DNA from: Flavobacterium sp. DG2-3
GTDB taxonomy: Bacteria; Bacteroidota; Bacteroidia; Flavobacteriales; Flavobacteriaceae
Length of the DNA stretch: 64,000 bases
Direction of reading: 5' to 3'
Assembly (NCBI RefSeq): GCF_030730925.1
Contig: NZ_JAVAMB010000006.1
Location: forward strand, 225,903 to 289,902
Below, piece after piece: positions 1-8,937 of this stretch. Each line of letters opens with the position of its first letter. Within the stretch, counting starts at the first letter, position 1. The notes beneath the pieces are model-generated. The model saw nothing but the letters and a program-made list of their open reading frames with translations. It ran no database searches and had not been told where the DNA came from. The position numbers and the translations under genes were made by a program.

Positions 1-608
1 TTTACCAAATCATAACGCTGATCTGGAATTGTCGATCCAAAATCTGAAGGAAGTCCATACCAATTATAAATCTGATTTTGATACCCTAAATCTACTCCCC
101 AAGTTACATCTCTATTATTCTGTCCGTAACCTACATTAATTGCCGTATCGTAGAATTCATCATTCAATTCCACATCTTTAATTCCGCCTTGAGACGAATG
201 ATGGCGGAACATTCCTGCCACATAATCATTGTTTCCTAAATCCTGATTTACAAACAATTCAGCATTTAAAGTGCTATAATTACCCAAACCTAAAGTAGCA
301 TAATTATTGAACAATCTTTCTTTCTTTGCTTTTTCTACGCCTTCTGCTTTTCCTTTAGAAGGAGTAAAAGTTGATGCCACGGGAACAGACAAAATACTGT
401 ACTTTATGACTTCTTTCGGCTGATTTCCGCTGTCGTCAAGCGAAGGTGTTTCTTTCACTTTAAAAGCATCTGAAATAGTTGGCGAATACGGTTTTACAAC
501 ATTTACTGTCTCGGTTCCGATACTTTCGTTTTTCTTCTGTGCGATCGAAAACTGAGCAGCAAATAACACTAACAAAATGATAATTTTATGTCGGCAGTTT
601 AATTTCAT
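1..608 (-). CDS. Outer-membrane beta-barrel (TonB-receptor-like) protein, 3' end outside the window
   Basis: Reading from the ATG at 608 down to base 1 gives about 202 uninterrupted codons. The protein begins with a signal peptide of about 23 residues (MKLNCRHKIIILLVLFAAQF, cleaved near SIA-Q). The mature part has alternating short polar and aromatic stretches such as YATLGLGNYSTLNAELFVNQ, which is typical of outer-membrane beta-barrel strands. No TonB plug can be confirmed in the visible part. It is the third gene of a minus-strand series after the TPR protein and PhzF. In flavobacteria a TPR protein is often beside a receptor-like protein of this sort, so an envelope role is inferred. The C-terminus is not in the window, so the family call is tentative. 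Confidence 0.6.
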   Translation of the reverse strand, partial: MKLNCRHKIIILLVLFAAQFSIAQKKNESIGTETVNVVKPYSPTISDAFKVKETPSLDDSGNQPKEVIKYSILSVPVASTFTPSKGKAEGVEKAKKERLFNNYATLGLGNYSTLNAELFVNQDLGNNDYVAGMFRHHSSQGGIKDVELNDEFYDTAINVGYGQNNRDVTWGVDLGYQNQIYNWYGLPSDFGSTIPDQRYDLV

Positions 609-795
609 ATTTCTTTCTTTTGAGAGCATTATTTAGAGAAAAGAAAATAGAATAAAGAGAATAGAATTCTCATTTTTCTACATTTTCTCATTTCATTTGC
701 TCTACATTTTTTGTTCTATTTTCTATATTCTAAAATCTGTGTTCTATTCTCTATATTCTTAAATCTAAAATCTACAGTCTTAAATCTAAAATTAA

Positions 796-1659
796 TTAAG
801 CTTCCCACTCCCCTTTGGCCACAAACTGAGTTTTTCCTCCTATTGTAATATCGTATTGATCGTTGGCTAATTTTCCTTTCAAATGAATCTGAGAAGGGCG
901 CCCCATATAATCTCCCTGATAATTGATTTTTTCAATTTCTGGCGAATGGTATTTTAAAAGATAAGCTTGCAGACAAGTACTTGCGCTTCCTGTCGCCGCG
1001 TCCTCTTTCAGCTGATTGTGTTCAATATATAAAAGTCTGCTTGCCAGTTTACCATCTTCAAAACTATAGAAATACAATCCTTGGTGATCGGTTTTGCAAT
1101 GCTGTTTCAGCCATTTATCTGTTTTGTCTTTATCTAAAGCCAGATTTTCTAAAGCTCTTTTACTATTTAAGGGCACGATTACAAAAGCACTTCCTGTTGT
1201 CACTTCCTGAATTAGATATTGATTGTCAAAATCATCAATTGTCAAATTGCTGAAAGACGGAAAATCTTCTTTTCCGAAAACATCCCAAAACTTTGGTTGT
1301 GCTGCTTTTAACCAAATCAAGTCTTCTGATTGCTTAATTTGAATTGGCCCAATCGGAACTTCAACTGTTATATTTTCAGGCGAATTTTCAAAAACTTTGT
1401 TCATCAAAACCCACGAAGTCCCAATAATTGGATGCCCTGCAAACTGCATTTCTTGAGACGGAGTAAAAATTCTGATCTCCGCTTTATTCTTTTCTTTGTC
1501 CAGTTTCGTAATAAATGTGCTTTCTGAAAAATTCATCTCAAGCGCTATCTGCTGCATTTCTTTCGAACTTAAATTTCCAGCATCTAAAAAAACCGCCAGC
1601 TGATTTCCAGCATATTTTTTATCTGTAAAAACATCAACTATGTAAAAAGGTAAACTCAT
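796..1659 (-). CDS. PhzF family phenazine biosynthesis-like isomerase
   Basis: This 287-aa cytoplasmic protein has the full length of the PhzF / diaminopimelate-epimerase fold. The N-terminus carries the family pattern: YIVDVFT, then GNQLAVF, then NFSEST with the presumed catalytic Glu46. A GHP motif follows at 75-77, and the second half has the DAATGSAS motif near 220-227. PhzF enzymes isomerise small acids, but most relatives outside phenazine producers have unknown substrates. No phenazine genes lie nearby, so phenazine synthesis should not be inferred. The gene sits between the TPR gene and the barrel gene on the same strand, with repeat-bearing spacers on both sides. Confidence 0.88.
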   Translation of the reverse strand: MSLPFYIVDVFTDKKYAGNQLAVFLDAGNLSSKEMQQIALEMNFSESTFITKLDKEKNKAEIRIFTPSQEMQFAGHPIIGTSWVLMNKVFENSPENITVEVPIGPIQIKQSEDLIWLKAAQPKFWDVFGKEDFPSFSNLTIDDFDNQYLIQEVTTGSAFVIVPLNSKRALENLALDKDKTDKWLKQHCKTDHQGLYFYSFEDGKLASRLLYIEHNQLKEDAATGSASTCLQAYLLKYHSPEIEKINYQGDYMGRPSQIHLKGKLANDQYDITIGGKTQFVAKGEWEA

Positions 1660-1680
1660 TGTTTTTCTTGTATTTTGTTT

Positions 1681-1744
1681 TTAGTCCCTAGTCCTTAGTT
1701 GTTATTCTTTAGCGTTTTTCCTATTATTAAGGACTAGGGACTAA
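1681..1744. repeat. Inverted repeat between the TPR gene and the PhzF gene
   Basis: A 17-bp arm at 1681-1697 (TTAGTCCCTAGTCCTTA) is followed at 1728-1744 by its exact reverse complement. A further partial direct copy, CTAAGGACTATAGAGACT, follows at about 1748-1765. The arms could form a hairpin in RNA on either strand, and it may end transcription of the TPR gene. The same style of palindromic spacer recurs through the window. Confidence 0.7.
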
Positions 1745-1764
1745 AAAACTAAGGACTATAGAGA

Positions 1765-4700
1765 CTATTTGTTAATTGAAGAATTCGTTTTTGACTCTTC
1801 TGATTTAATAGCGCTTAATTCTCTTTTCGCTTCTTCCACCACATCTGGATAATCGGTAAAATTGTTGATTACGTTATCTAGAATATAAGTCGCCTGATAA
1901 CTGTCTTTCAATCCGTAGAAGTTTTTCGCCATTAAGACCAAACCTTTTGCACCATAATATTTGTAAGCCGAATAACTTTTTGCCAGTTTCTGAACCGCAG
2001 TATTCGAAGCTTCAAATTTTCCTTCTTTTGTTTTAAAATAAGCATCATAATACAAAGCTTCAGCAGCCAATTCTCCTTTAGAAGTTGTAGCCAGTTTTGC
2101 ATAAGCCGCTTTTGCTTTGTCTTCATTTCCAGTTTGCATTGCGGCACGTGCCACGATAATTTGCGCATCGGCTTTTACGCCTGCATCCGATTTTGGATTT
2201 TCTAATACTTTATCTGCTGCAACAACCGAATTGTCATAATCTTTTTTATCGTAATAACATTTCATTAAATTGGCTTGCGCAAAAGTTTTATTCTGAGGAT
2301 AATCTGCCTCTTTTTCTAGACTTACCAAAACCGGAATTGCTTTATCGCAATCTTTTGCTTTTAGATAAATCTGAGCCAGTCTGTTTAAAGCCTGCTCTGT
2401 AAATTCGTTTCTTGGCTGATCAATTACATATTGATAATTGGCAATAGATTTTGTTTCAGAACCTTCGGCATACGTTAATTGTCCTAAATAAAAATTAGCT
2501 TCTAACGCATGTAATCCGTTCGGGAATTTGCTTACGTAACCCGCAAAACCAGTACTTGCTGCTTTGCTGTTATTCTGGCTGTATTGTTTGAAAGCTGCAT
2601 CGTAAGTATCATTATCCAATTCTGCATCTGTAACCGAAACAAAATCCAATGTACGAACCCAAGTTGCATATTCGTCTACCTTTCCAGAATCAACATAGAT
2701 TAATCTTGCTGTCGAAACTGCTTCTAAAGCTTCTGGAGTTTTTGGGAATTCTGCCGCCACTTTTTTAAACTTCGTTAAAGCTTGTGCATCACGATCAGAA
2801 TTATAGTAGATTAAACCTTGTTTTAAGATTGCTTTTGAAGTAAATGTTCCGTTACCGAATTCAGAAATCAACTGATCGTACGTTTTAATTGCTTGATCGT
2901 TTTTCTTTTCTGCCACATACGTATTTCCTAATTCGAACAAAGCATCATCTCTGTACGATGATTTTTTGTACATCTGAAGGAAATTATTCAACTCGTCTAC
3001 TTTCTTCGCATTATTTGACATAAATCCATAAGAAAGCGCTTTTTGAAACTGAGCATAATCTGCATCTACACCTTTCGCCGAGATTGCTTTCGCGTAAGCT
3101 TCATTTGCAGCACTGTATTTAGAAGTCACAAAACGGCAATCTCCTAAACGCAAATACGAATCGTTTAAACGAACTTTATCTGAAGGCGATTGATCAATCT
3201 GAGCTTGAAAAGAATTTGCAGCCTGATCGTATTCTTTCAGTTTGAAGTACGTGTAACCAATATTGTAGTTGATATTTTTATATTCGTCAGTCGATTTTGC
3301 AGCAGCCATTCCGGCAAATTGCTTGTACGTTAATAATGCGTTTTGCATATCATCGTTCAAATATTCTGTTTCTGCTTTCCAGAAAGTGGCACGTGCTGTA
3401 AATTCAGGAGTTTTTTGTTCGCTTATCGCGCTTTTAAACAGTTTACCCGCTTCCTGATAATTATTCTCATTGTACAATTCTAATCCACGATAAAAAAGTA
3501 CTTTTTGATACGCTGCTTTATTTTCTGCAGTTCTATTTTTTTCTAATAAAGCCAGTGCTTCTTTGTAGTTTTTAGAAGAAATATAAGAATCGACCAATAA
3601 TTTCTCTACCTCAGCACGGCTTGCATTATTCGGATATTTTTTAAGGAAATCTAATAAAATTCCAGGAACAGCTTGGTACGCGTTTCCAATATCATAACTC
3701 AATTTTGCATAGTTTAACGCAGCATCTTCTTGAATCTGTGCATTAAAATCCATTTCTGAAGCATTTTTAAAAGCATTTAAAGCTTCTTGCTTTTTACCAA
3801 TATTCAGATAACTCAAACCTAAATGATAGTACGCATTTTGAGCCACAAAATCTTTTCCTTCAATAATTTTGTTAAATTGAGAAATTGCTTTTTCGTAGTT
3901 TTTCTGCTCGTAATACGCATAACCTAACTGATAAAAATCGGTATTATTCCACTTCCCTTTTTTACCTGCATATTGCTCTAAATATGGAATTGCTTTTCCG
4001 TATTGTTTTAGGTTGAAATAACTTTCTCCTATAATTTTATTTAGTTCCGATTTTTCAATTTCATTTGATTTGCCCATCGCCTGCTGACCTAAATCAATTG
4101 CTTTTTGGAAATTTCCAAGTTTGAAATTCATATCAGCTTGATAGTACGACAGTTTTTCTTTGTATTTTTCTTCTCCCGAAACCTCATCAAAATATTTTGT
4201 AGCTTCTTTATAATCATCTCCTTCATAAGCCATAAAACCTAAGTAATATTTGGCTTGAGAACCGTATTCTTTAGAATTTACTACTTTATTAAAATAGTTC
4301 GTCGCTTCTTTTTTCTTTTTAGCATTAAAATAGCTGTAGCCTTTCATAAAGTTAAACTTATCAGACTCAGCTTTGCTCATGTAGCTTTCATCAACTTTAT
4401 CAAACCACATTAACGCTTTTGGATAATTTCCCTGTTCGAAGAAAAATTGCGCTGCTTCTATATAAGCCTGATTTTGCTTCGTACTTGTTGGATAATCATT
4501 AACAAACTGTTCTACCAAAGCATCAGCATTTGCCTTATTCGTTCTTATAGCGCAATTAGCAATATAAAAAGCACAATCCGATTTCACTTCCTCGGTAATT
4601 GCGGTATTTTCATTGTTTTTTACGTGCTCAAAAATAAGTTGAGCCGAGGCATATTGTTTGTCGTTATATAAAGCCAGTGCTTTGTCAAAATCCTTTAATT

Positions 4701-4788
4701 CGTAAGTGTAAATAGCTGATTTTTGTGCGGAAGCTATAGTCGAAGCAAGGAAAATTTGGAATAAAAAGAACCTGGAAAGTTTACGCAT
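1765..4788 (-). CDS. Exported tetratricopeptide-repeat protein, 1007 aa
   Basis: The protein starts with a Sec signal peptide (MRKLSRFFLFQIFLASTIAS, cleaved near ASA-Q). The rest is built almost wholly of degenerate tetratricopeptide repeats, with recurring A..Y..A/G and Y-x-x-G-x-x-Y/F-x-x-x patterns such as YYKLGYAYYEQKNYEKAI-type helices. TPR solenoids are scaffolds for protein-protein contacts, so a periplasmic or outer-membrane assembly role is inferred. No catalytic domain is visible. Proteins of this size and layout commonly sit upstream of a barrel protein in flavobacteria, and here a PhzF gene lies between the two. A -7-like box lies about 20 bases upstream of the start. Confidence 0.88.
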   Translation of the reverse strand: MRKLSRFFLFQIFLASTIASAQKSAIYTYELKDFDKALALYNDKQYASAQLIFEHVKNNENTAITEEVKSDCAFYIANCAIRTNKANADALVEQFVNDYPTSTKQNQAYIEAAQFFFEQGNYPKALMWFDKVDESYMSKAESDKFNFMKGYSYFNAKKKKEATNYFNKVVNSKEYGSQAKYYLGFMAYEGDDYKEATKYFDEVSGEEKYKEKLSYYQADMNFKLGNFQKAIDLGQQAMGKSNEIEKSELNKIIGESYFNLKQYGKAIPYLEQYAGKKGKWNNTDFYQLGYAYYEQKNYEKAISQFNKIIEGKDFVAQNAYYHLGLSYLNIGKKQEALNAFKNASEMDFNAQIQEDAALNYAKLSYDIGNAYQAVPGILLDFLKKYPNNASRAEVEKLLVDSYISSKNYKEALALLEKNRTAENKAAYQKVLFYRGLELYNENNYQEAGKLFKSAISEQKTPEFTARATFWKAETEYLNDDMQNALLTYKQFAGMAAAKSTDEYKNINYNIGYTYFKLKEYDQAANSFQAQIDQSPSDKVRLNDSYLRLGDCRFVTSKYSAANEAYAKAISAKGVDADYAQFQKALSYGFMSNNAKKVDELNNFLQMYKKSSYRDDALFELGNTYVAEKKNDQAIKTYDQLISEFGNGTFTSKAILKQGLIYYNSDRDAQALTKFKKVAAEFPKTPEALEAVSTARLIYVDSGKVDEYATWVRTLDFVSVTDAELDNDTYDAAFKQYSQNNSKAASTGFAGYVSKFPNGLHALEANFYLGQLTYAEGSETKSIANYQYVIDQPRNEFTEQALNRLAQIYLKAKDCDKAIPVLVSLEKEADYPQNKTFAQANLMKCYYDKKDYDNSVVAADKVLENPKSDAGVKADAQIIVARAAMQTGNEDKAKAAYAKLATTSKGELAAEALYYDAYFKTKEGKFEASNTAVQKLAKSYSAYKYYGAKGLVLMAKNFYGLKDSYQATYILDNVINNFTDYPDVVEEAKRELSAIKSEESKTNSSINK

Positions 4789-4807
4789 TTTAATAATATT
4801 TAGTATT

Positions 4808-4815
4808 CAAATGTA
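4808..4815 (-). promoter_or_regulatory. TAnnTTTG -7 box of the TPR gene
   Basis: On the minus strand these bases read TACATTTG, a full match to the Bacteroidota sigma-A -7 consensus. They lie about 20 bases upstream of the ATG at 4788. No convincing -33 element was found. Confidence 0.55.
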
Positions 4816-4940
4816 TCATTTTTATACGGTTTATAACGAAACGTTTCAAGCTTTTATTATCTTTAAAAAATTAAACTTCTTCATTTTTTTTAACAAATCA
4901 ATCTCAAAATATTGGTTCTCAAAGCGTATAAAATAATTTA

Positions 4941-5029
4941 AAACCATATAAGTTATATAAGTAAATATAAATAAGTCGTAAAATTTTAGCCCAGTTTTAC
5001 TGAATGAACTTATATGGCTTATATGGTTT
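4941..5029. repeat. Inverted pair of the CATATAAG repeat in the TPR-ftsE spacer
   Basis: The 334-base divergent spacer 4789-5122 contains two 22-bp arms, at 4941-4962 and 5008-5029. They are inverted copies of each other with only two mismatches; each contains CCATATAAG twice or nearly so. The intervening 45 bases could form a large loop. The same 22-mer family appears once at 42544-42572 and as a tandem array at the window end. No further gene is visible in the spacer. Confidence 0.75.
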
Positions 5030-5122
5030 AATTACATTTAAACTTTTTCATAAGAATTCATTTAAATTTATTTTGAATCCAAGCGTTATCTTATTACTTT
5101 TACCATTCAAACCAATTTTATT

Positions 5123-5806
5123 ATGTCACAAACCGTACTGTCTCTTAAAGAAGTCACTATATATCAAGAAGGAAGAAAAATTATCTCTCACATTAACTTA
5201 GATGTTAACCATGGTGAGTTTATCTACATTATCGGGAAAACTGGTTCTGGAAAAAGTAGTTTTCTAAAAACTTTATATGCTGATTTACCGTTAGTTGAAG
5301 GCGAAGGACATATTGTTGAATTTGATTTGGCAACTTTAAAAGAAAGTGAAATTCCGTATTTAAGACGTAAAATCGGAATTGTGTTTCAAGACTTTAAACT
5401 GCTTCCAGACCGTTCTATAAAAGACAATATGCTTTTTGTTTTAAGAGCTACAGGATGGGTTGAAAAAGAAGCCATGCAACATAAAATTGATGAAGTTTTG
5501 GACAAAGTTGGAATGAAAGACTTTGTAAACAAAATGCCGCATCAGCTTTCTGGAGGAGAACAACAGCGTGTTGCAATCGCTAGAGCGCTATTGAACGACC
5601 CAGAATTTATCCTTGCTGACGAACCTACAGGAAATCTTGATCCACAAACAAGTTCTGAAGTTTTAGAAGTTTTAAAAGCGATTAATGCCGCAGGTAAAAC
5701 CGTTATTATGGCAACGCACGATTATGCTTTATTAATGAAATTCCCTTCTAAAACCTTAAAATGCGAAGATGAAAGAATCTTCGAAGTGGTGCAAAGAAGC
5801 GTGTAA
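5123..5806 (+). CDS. ftsE: Cell-division-type ABC ATPase FtsE
   Basis: This 227-aa ATPase has the compact single-domain form of FtsE. Walker A is GKTGSGKS (38-45), the Q-loop is Q89, the signature is LSGGEQQ (142-148), Walker B is ILADE (163-167) and the switch histidine is H199. FtsE pairs with FtsX to control septal cell-wall hydrolases. ftsX is not in the window, and in Bacteroidota the two are often unlinked. The ATG at 5123 follows the divergent spacer. The stop overlaps the next ATG by one base (TAATG), so ftsE and the following glycosyltransferases are probably co-transcribed. LolD or MacB-type ATPases are similar, but the length and the neighbouring layout favour FtsE. Confidence 0.85.
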   Translation: MSQTVLSLKEVTIYQEGRKIISHINLDVNHGEFIYIIGKTGSGKSSFLKTLYADLPLVEGEGHIVEFDLATLKESEIPYLRRKIGIVFQDFKLLPDRSIKDNMLFVLRATGWVEKEAMQHKIDEVLDKVGMKDFVNKMPHQLSGGEQQRVAIARALLNDPEFILADEPTGNLDPQTSSEVLEVLKAINAAGKTVIMATHDYALLMKFPSKTLKCEDERIFEVVQRSV

Positions 5807-6690
5807 TGCTTTCCATTTTAATTCCGGTTTATAATTATAATGTTTTTCCGCTGGTTTTAGAACTTAAGCGACAAGCCGATAATTTAGGAATTGAATATGA
5901 GATTTTGGCACAAGATGATTTCAGCCAAAATTTCGCAAATGAAAACACGCAGATAAATACACTCGAAAATTGTTCTTTTTCGATCAATACTGGAAACTTA
6001 GGCAGAGGAAGAAATATTAATTTATTATGTTCCAAATCAAAGTATAATTTTATCTTGATTATGGAGGCAGATGCTTTGCCAGAGAATGAATTTTATCTTA
6101 AAAATTATATTGAATTACTTTCAAATTCAACATCAGTAATTTTTGGCGGTGTAAAATACCCCGATATTGTTCCTTCTAAAGAAAAAATACTTCGATGGAA
6201 ATATGGCTTAAAAAGAGAAAGTAAATCTTTAAATCAACGACTTCAAAATAATTATGATTTTGTATTTACGTGGAATTTAATTTTAAAAAAAGAAATTATC
6301 TTACAATTTCCATTTCCAGAATTCATAAAAGATTATGGATATGAAGACCTGATTTTTATAAATAATCTGCGCTTAAATTCGATTCCTGTTTCACATACCG
6401 AAAATCTGCTGATTCATTACAACAATGAAAACAGTATCGATTTTATTGAAAAAGCTGAAAAAGCTGTTCAAAACTTACACAACTTAGTCCAATTTCATAA
6501 AATTGATCCTGAAAGCACTAGATTAACAAAGTTTCATTCACTTTTAAATAGGCTATATTTAACTGGAATTGCAAAAGCTATTTATAGCATAACAAAAAAG
6601 AGAATATTAGCCAACTTAACTTCAGAAAAACCAAATTTATATCTTTTAGATTTTTATAAATTAGGTTTTTATTGCGATTTAAAAAAATAA
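5806..6690 (+). CDS. Family 2 glycosyltransferase
   Basis: This 294-aa protein begins with the GT-A start SILIPVYNYN. It has a nucleotide-binding acidic pair (D37-D38 in AQDDFS) and the metal-binding motif EADA (87-90), which replaces the usual DxD. It probably transfers a nucleotide-activated sugar to a glycan at the inner face of the membrane. The substrate cannot be read from the sequence. Its start overlaps the ftsE stop by one base, and it is followed after six bases by another GT2 gene, so the three form an operon. No transmembrane helix is evident. Confidence 0.85.
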   Translation: MLSILIPVYNYNVFPLVLELKRQADNLGIEYEILAQDDFSQNFANENTQINTLENCSFSINTGNLGRGRNINLLCSKSKYNFILIMEADALPENEFYLKNYIELLSNSTSVIFGGVKYPDIVPSKEKILRWKYGLKRESKSLNQRLQNNYDFVFTWNLILKKEIILQFPFPEFIKDYGYEDLIFINNLRLNSIPVSHTENLLIHYNNENSIDFIEKAEKAVQNLHNLVQFHKIDPESTRLTKFHSLLNRLYLTGIAKAIYSITKKRILANLTSEKPNLYLLDFYKLGFYCDLKK

Positions 6691-6696
6691 TCAGCT

Positions 6697-7632
6697 ATGG
6701 TCTTTTTTTCGGTAGTTATTCCGTTATACAATAAAGTTGATCATATCGAAAACACTGTCAAAAGTATTCTCGGTCAAACTTTTATTGATTACGAAATCAT
6801 TATAATAAATGATGGATCTACCGATGCAAGTGAAACTATTGTTAGAAGTTTTAATGAAAAAAGAATTAAAATCTTTAATCAAAAAAATCAAGGCGTTTCT
6901 GTTGCAAGAAATTTTGGAATTGAGAAATCTTCTGGAAAATTTATTGCCTTTCTTGATGCTGATGATTATTGGTTTCCAAATCATTTAGAAGAATTGAACA
7001 AATTAATTCTTGATTTTCCAAATTGTGGCATTTATTGTTCTCGATACAAAACTAAAATCAGCACAAACCATTTTAAAACCCCAGTATTTCAAGGAATAAC
7101 AAATTCTTTTAGCGGAATTATCAATGATTATTTTTATTCTAATCGACCATCCCGCATTACTTGGACTTCATGTTTAGCTATTTCAAAAGAAATTTTAGAA
7201 AACACAGGAGGTTTTACGCCTGGCGTAACAAATGGTCAAGATTTAGAGTTATGGACAAAAATCGGGGTTAATTTTCCTGTAGCAATTACGAATAAAACTA
7301 CTGCAGTTTATAACTATGATATTGGAAAAAGTTTGAGTAAACGCGAAATAAATTCGATGAGTTTAATGGATTTTGAACAATTCAAAATCTTTGAAAAGCA
7401 TAATCCTTCTCTTAAAAAATTTCTCGATTTATATCGAATTGAATATGGATTACACTACTATATTTTTGGGAATAAAACCAAATTCAATTTTTATTTAAAA
7501 GATGTTGATAAGGAAAATATTCCTTTTAAAGTTCAATTTTTATTAAAAGTTCCGCCTTTTATTTTGCAGGTTTTTCTAAAATTAAAAAGAAAATTAAAAC
7601 AAAGCGGAATTGATTTTTCTATTTACAAGTAG
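6697..7632 (+). CDS. Family 2 glycosyltransferase
   Basis: The 311-aa protein is a textbook GT-A enzyme: FSVVIPLYNKVDHIENTVKS at the start, INDGSTD at 37-43, and the metal-binding DADD at 87-90. A basic, hydrophobic C-terminal tail (after residue 260) may attach it to the membrane. It is the third gene of the ftsE-led series. Its 3' end overlaps the convergent ketoisomerase gene by 14 bases. The donor and acceptor are unknown; a role in surface polysaccharide assembly is inferred from the neighbours. Confidence 0.9.
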   Translation: MVFFSVVIPLYNKVDHIENTVKSILGQTFIDYEIIIINDGSTDASETIVRSFNEKRIKIFNQKNQGVSVARNFGIEKSSGKFIAFLDADDYWFPNHLEELNKLILDFPNCGIYCSRYKTKISTNHFKTPVFQGITNSFSGIINDYFYSNRPSRITWTSCLAISKEILENTGGFTPGVTNGQDLELWTKIGVNFPVAITNKTTAVYNYDIGKSLSKREINSMSLMDFEQFKIFEKHNPSLKKFLDLYRIEYGLHYYIFGNKTKFNFYLKDVDKENIPFKVQFLLKVPPFILQVFLKLKRKLKQSGIDFSIYK

Positions 7633-8029
7633 CATACTTAATAAAATCATCAAAATTTCTAATATAATCTTCTTCTATATAAACTTCTGAAGCTATTACC
7701 AGACAAAGAGAACCTGAAGAGAAATTTTGCAATTCTCTCCAAATTCCAGGATTAATCAATAATCCTTCGTAAGGTCGATTTAAGGTAATTATTTGCTCTT
7801 TTTCCCCATCTTTCAAAACCACATCAAAACTACCGCTTAAGGCAACCAAAAATTGTCGAAGCTTTTTATGAGCATGTCCTCCTCGTTCGGCTCCAGCCGG
7901 AACATCATACAAATAATACACTCTTTTTATATCAAAAGGAACAGTGCCATTTTCGATAACTGAAAGATTGCCTCTTCGCTCTTCTATTTTCGGAATAGGT
8001 ATTATTTGTGCTTTATCGTTCATTATCAT
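7619..8029 (-). CDS. Sugar 3,4-ketoisomerase, FdtA/QdtA (WxcM-like cupin)
   Basis: This 136-aa single-cupin protein matches dTDP-4-keto-6-deoxyglucose 3,4-ketoisomerases in length and motifs. It has the family RG.HAHKK segment with H52 and H54 as the presumed catalytic and binding histidines, and RVYYLYDVP just before. Such enzymes make the 3-keto sugar that a DegT-type aminotransferase converts to Fuc3N or Qui3N. That aminotransferase is present at 11234-12385, but on the far side of two glycosyltransferase genes and the flippase. The start is one base past the stop of the upstream GT2 gene, so they are co-transcribed. FdtA and QdtA differ in product stereochemistry and cannot be told apart here. 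Confidence 0.88.
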   Translation of the reverse strand: MIMNDKAQIIPIPKIEERRGNLSVIENGTVPFDIKRVYYLYDVPAGAERGGHAHKKLRQFLVALSGSFDVVLKDGEKEQIITLNRPYEGLLINPGIWRELQNFSSGSLCLVIASEVYIEEDYIRNFDDFIKYATCK

Positions 8030-8030
8030 T

Positions 8031-8852
8031 TTACTTGCTTTGTTGAAACGTTTTATGCCCTTTTATTGCATTTCTGAAAATAGCATTCAGATTATTCATT
8101 TTTATTTTCTTGTGTTTTAAATCAAAAAACATCTTTACAAAAATCCAAAAAAGATATTTTTCTTTAAAGATTCTAGTAAACAATGCGCCGCTAATAAAAT
8201 ACCTGTCTAATATATCTCTTTTCTCTGAAGAAGTTGAGTTTTTATGTTCAACAATTATCTGCGGTTCAAAAACGAGCTGTTTATTATCTTTCTTTAAATC
8301 TGATAAAAAAACAGCTTCTTCTCCCATCTCAAAAATTCCTCCCAGTCCGAAATTTTCATCAAATCTATATTTTCTAAAATCAACTTGAAATTTATTTAAT
8401 GTTAATTCGATAGAACTTGTATTCAAGATATCAAAAGCATTTAAACGGCTTTTAGAATTGGTTGAATATTTATTCAAAAGCTTTTTATCTGCTTTTAGAG
8501 CGCTAAATTTTATAACCGCCGCATTCGGATATTTATGATATGCATTGATTATTTTTGCAATAAATCCTTTCTCAAACACTACATCATCATCCGAAATTAA
8601 AAGAATTTTTCCAGTCGCATTCTGTAAAGCTAAATTTCGACTTTTAGAAAGCCCTTTTTCAAATGAGTTTATAACTCTTATATTTGGATAATTCGAAGTA
8701 AGATTTATTTCATTTTGAACCTGATTGATTATTAATATTGAAATTTTCGAATAGTCTAAAGATGAAAACATGGGAACTAAAAACTCCAACGAATCTCTGT
8801 TCATTGTCGAAATTAATATCTCCAAATCTTTTTCTTCAAACAAAATATTCAT
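8031..8852 (-). CDS. Family 2 glycosyltransferase
   Basis: The 273-aa protein has the GT2 features EKGLSKSRNLAL (65-76) and the acidic triad DDD (88-90) in LLISDDDVVF. The N-terminus (EILISTMNRDSLEFL) is less canonical than in the neighbouring GT2 genes and lacks the usual VSVIIP-type opening. It runs directly into the ketoisomerase gene with a one-base gap, suggesting a two-gene operon. Assignment to glycosyl transfer is secure. The sugar is not, though coupling to the ketoisomerase hints at a 3-amino-3,6-dideoxyhexose. Confidence 0.82.
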   Translation of the reverse strand: MNILFEEKDLEILISTMNRDSLEFLVPMFSSLDYSKISILIINQVQNEINLTSNYPNIRVINSFEKGLSKSRNLALQNATGKILLISDDDVVFEKGFIAKIINAYHKYPNAAVIKFSALKADKKLLNKYSTNSKSRLNAFDILNTSSIELTLNKFQVDFRKYRFDENFGLGGIFEMGEEAVFLSDLKKDNKQLVFEPQIIVEHKNSTSSEKRDILDRYFISGALFTRIFKEKYLFWIFVKMFFDLKHKKIKMNNLNAIFRNAIKGHKTFQQSK

Positions 8853-8893
8853 TTTTCAATTCTATTAAACAATCATAAACACTTTAATATTCT

Positions 8894-8901
8894 TATTTTT
8901 G
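8894..8901 (+). promoter_or_regulatory. TAnnTTTG -7 box for the 8938 glycosyltransferase
   Basis: The bases TATTTTTG match the Bacteroidota -7 consensus and lie 36 bases before the ATG at 8938, in the divergent spacer. This supports independent transcription of that gene. Confidence 0.5.
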
Positions 8902-8937
8902 AATTTTACAAATTCATTTTAACAACTCAATTTCAAT

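Noticed and set aside
796..1659. Phenazine biosynthesis locus
   Set aside because: PhzF-like proteins are common without phenazine genes, and none are nearby.
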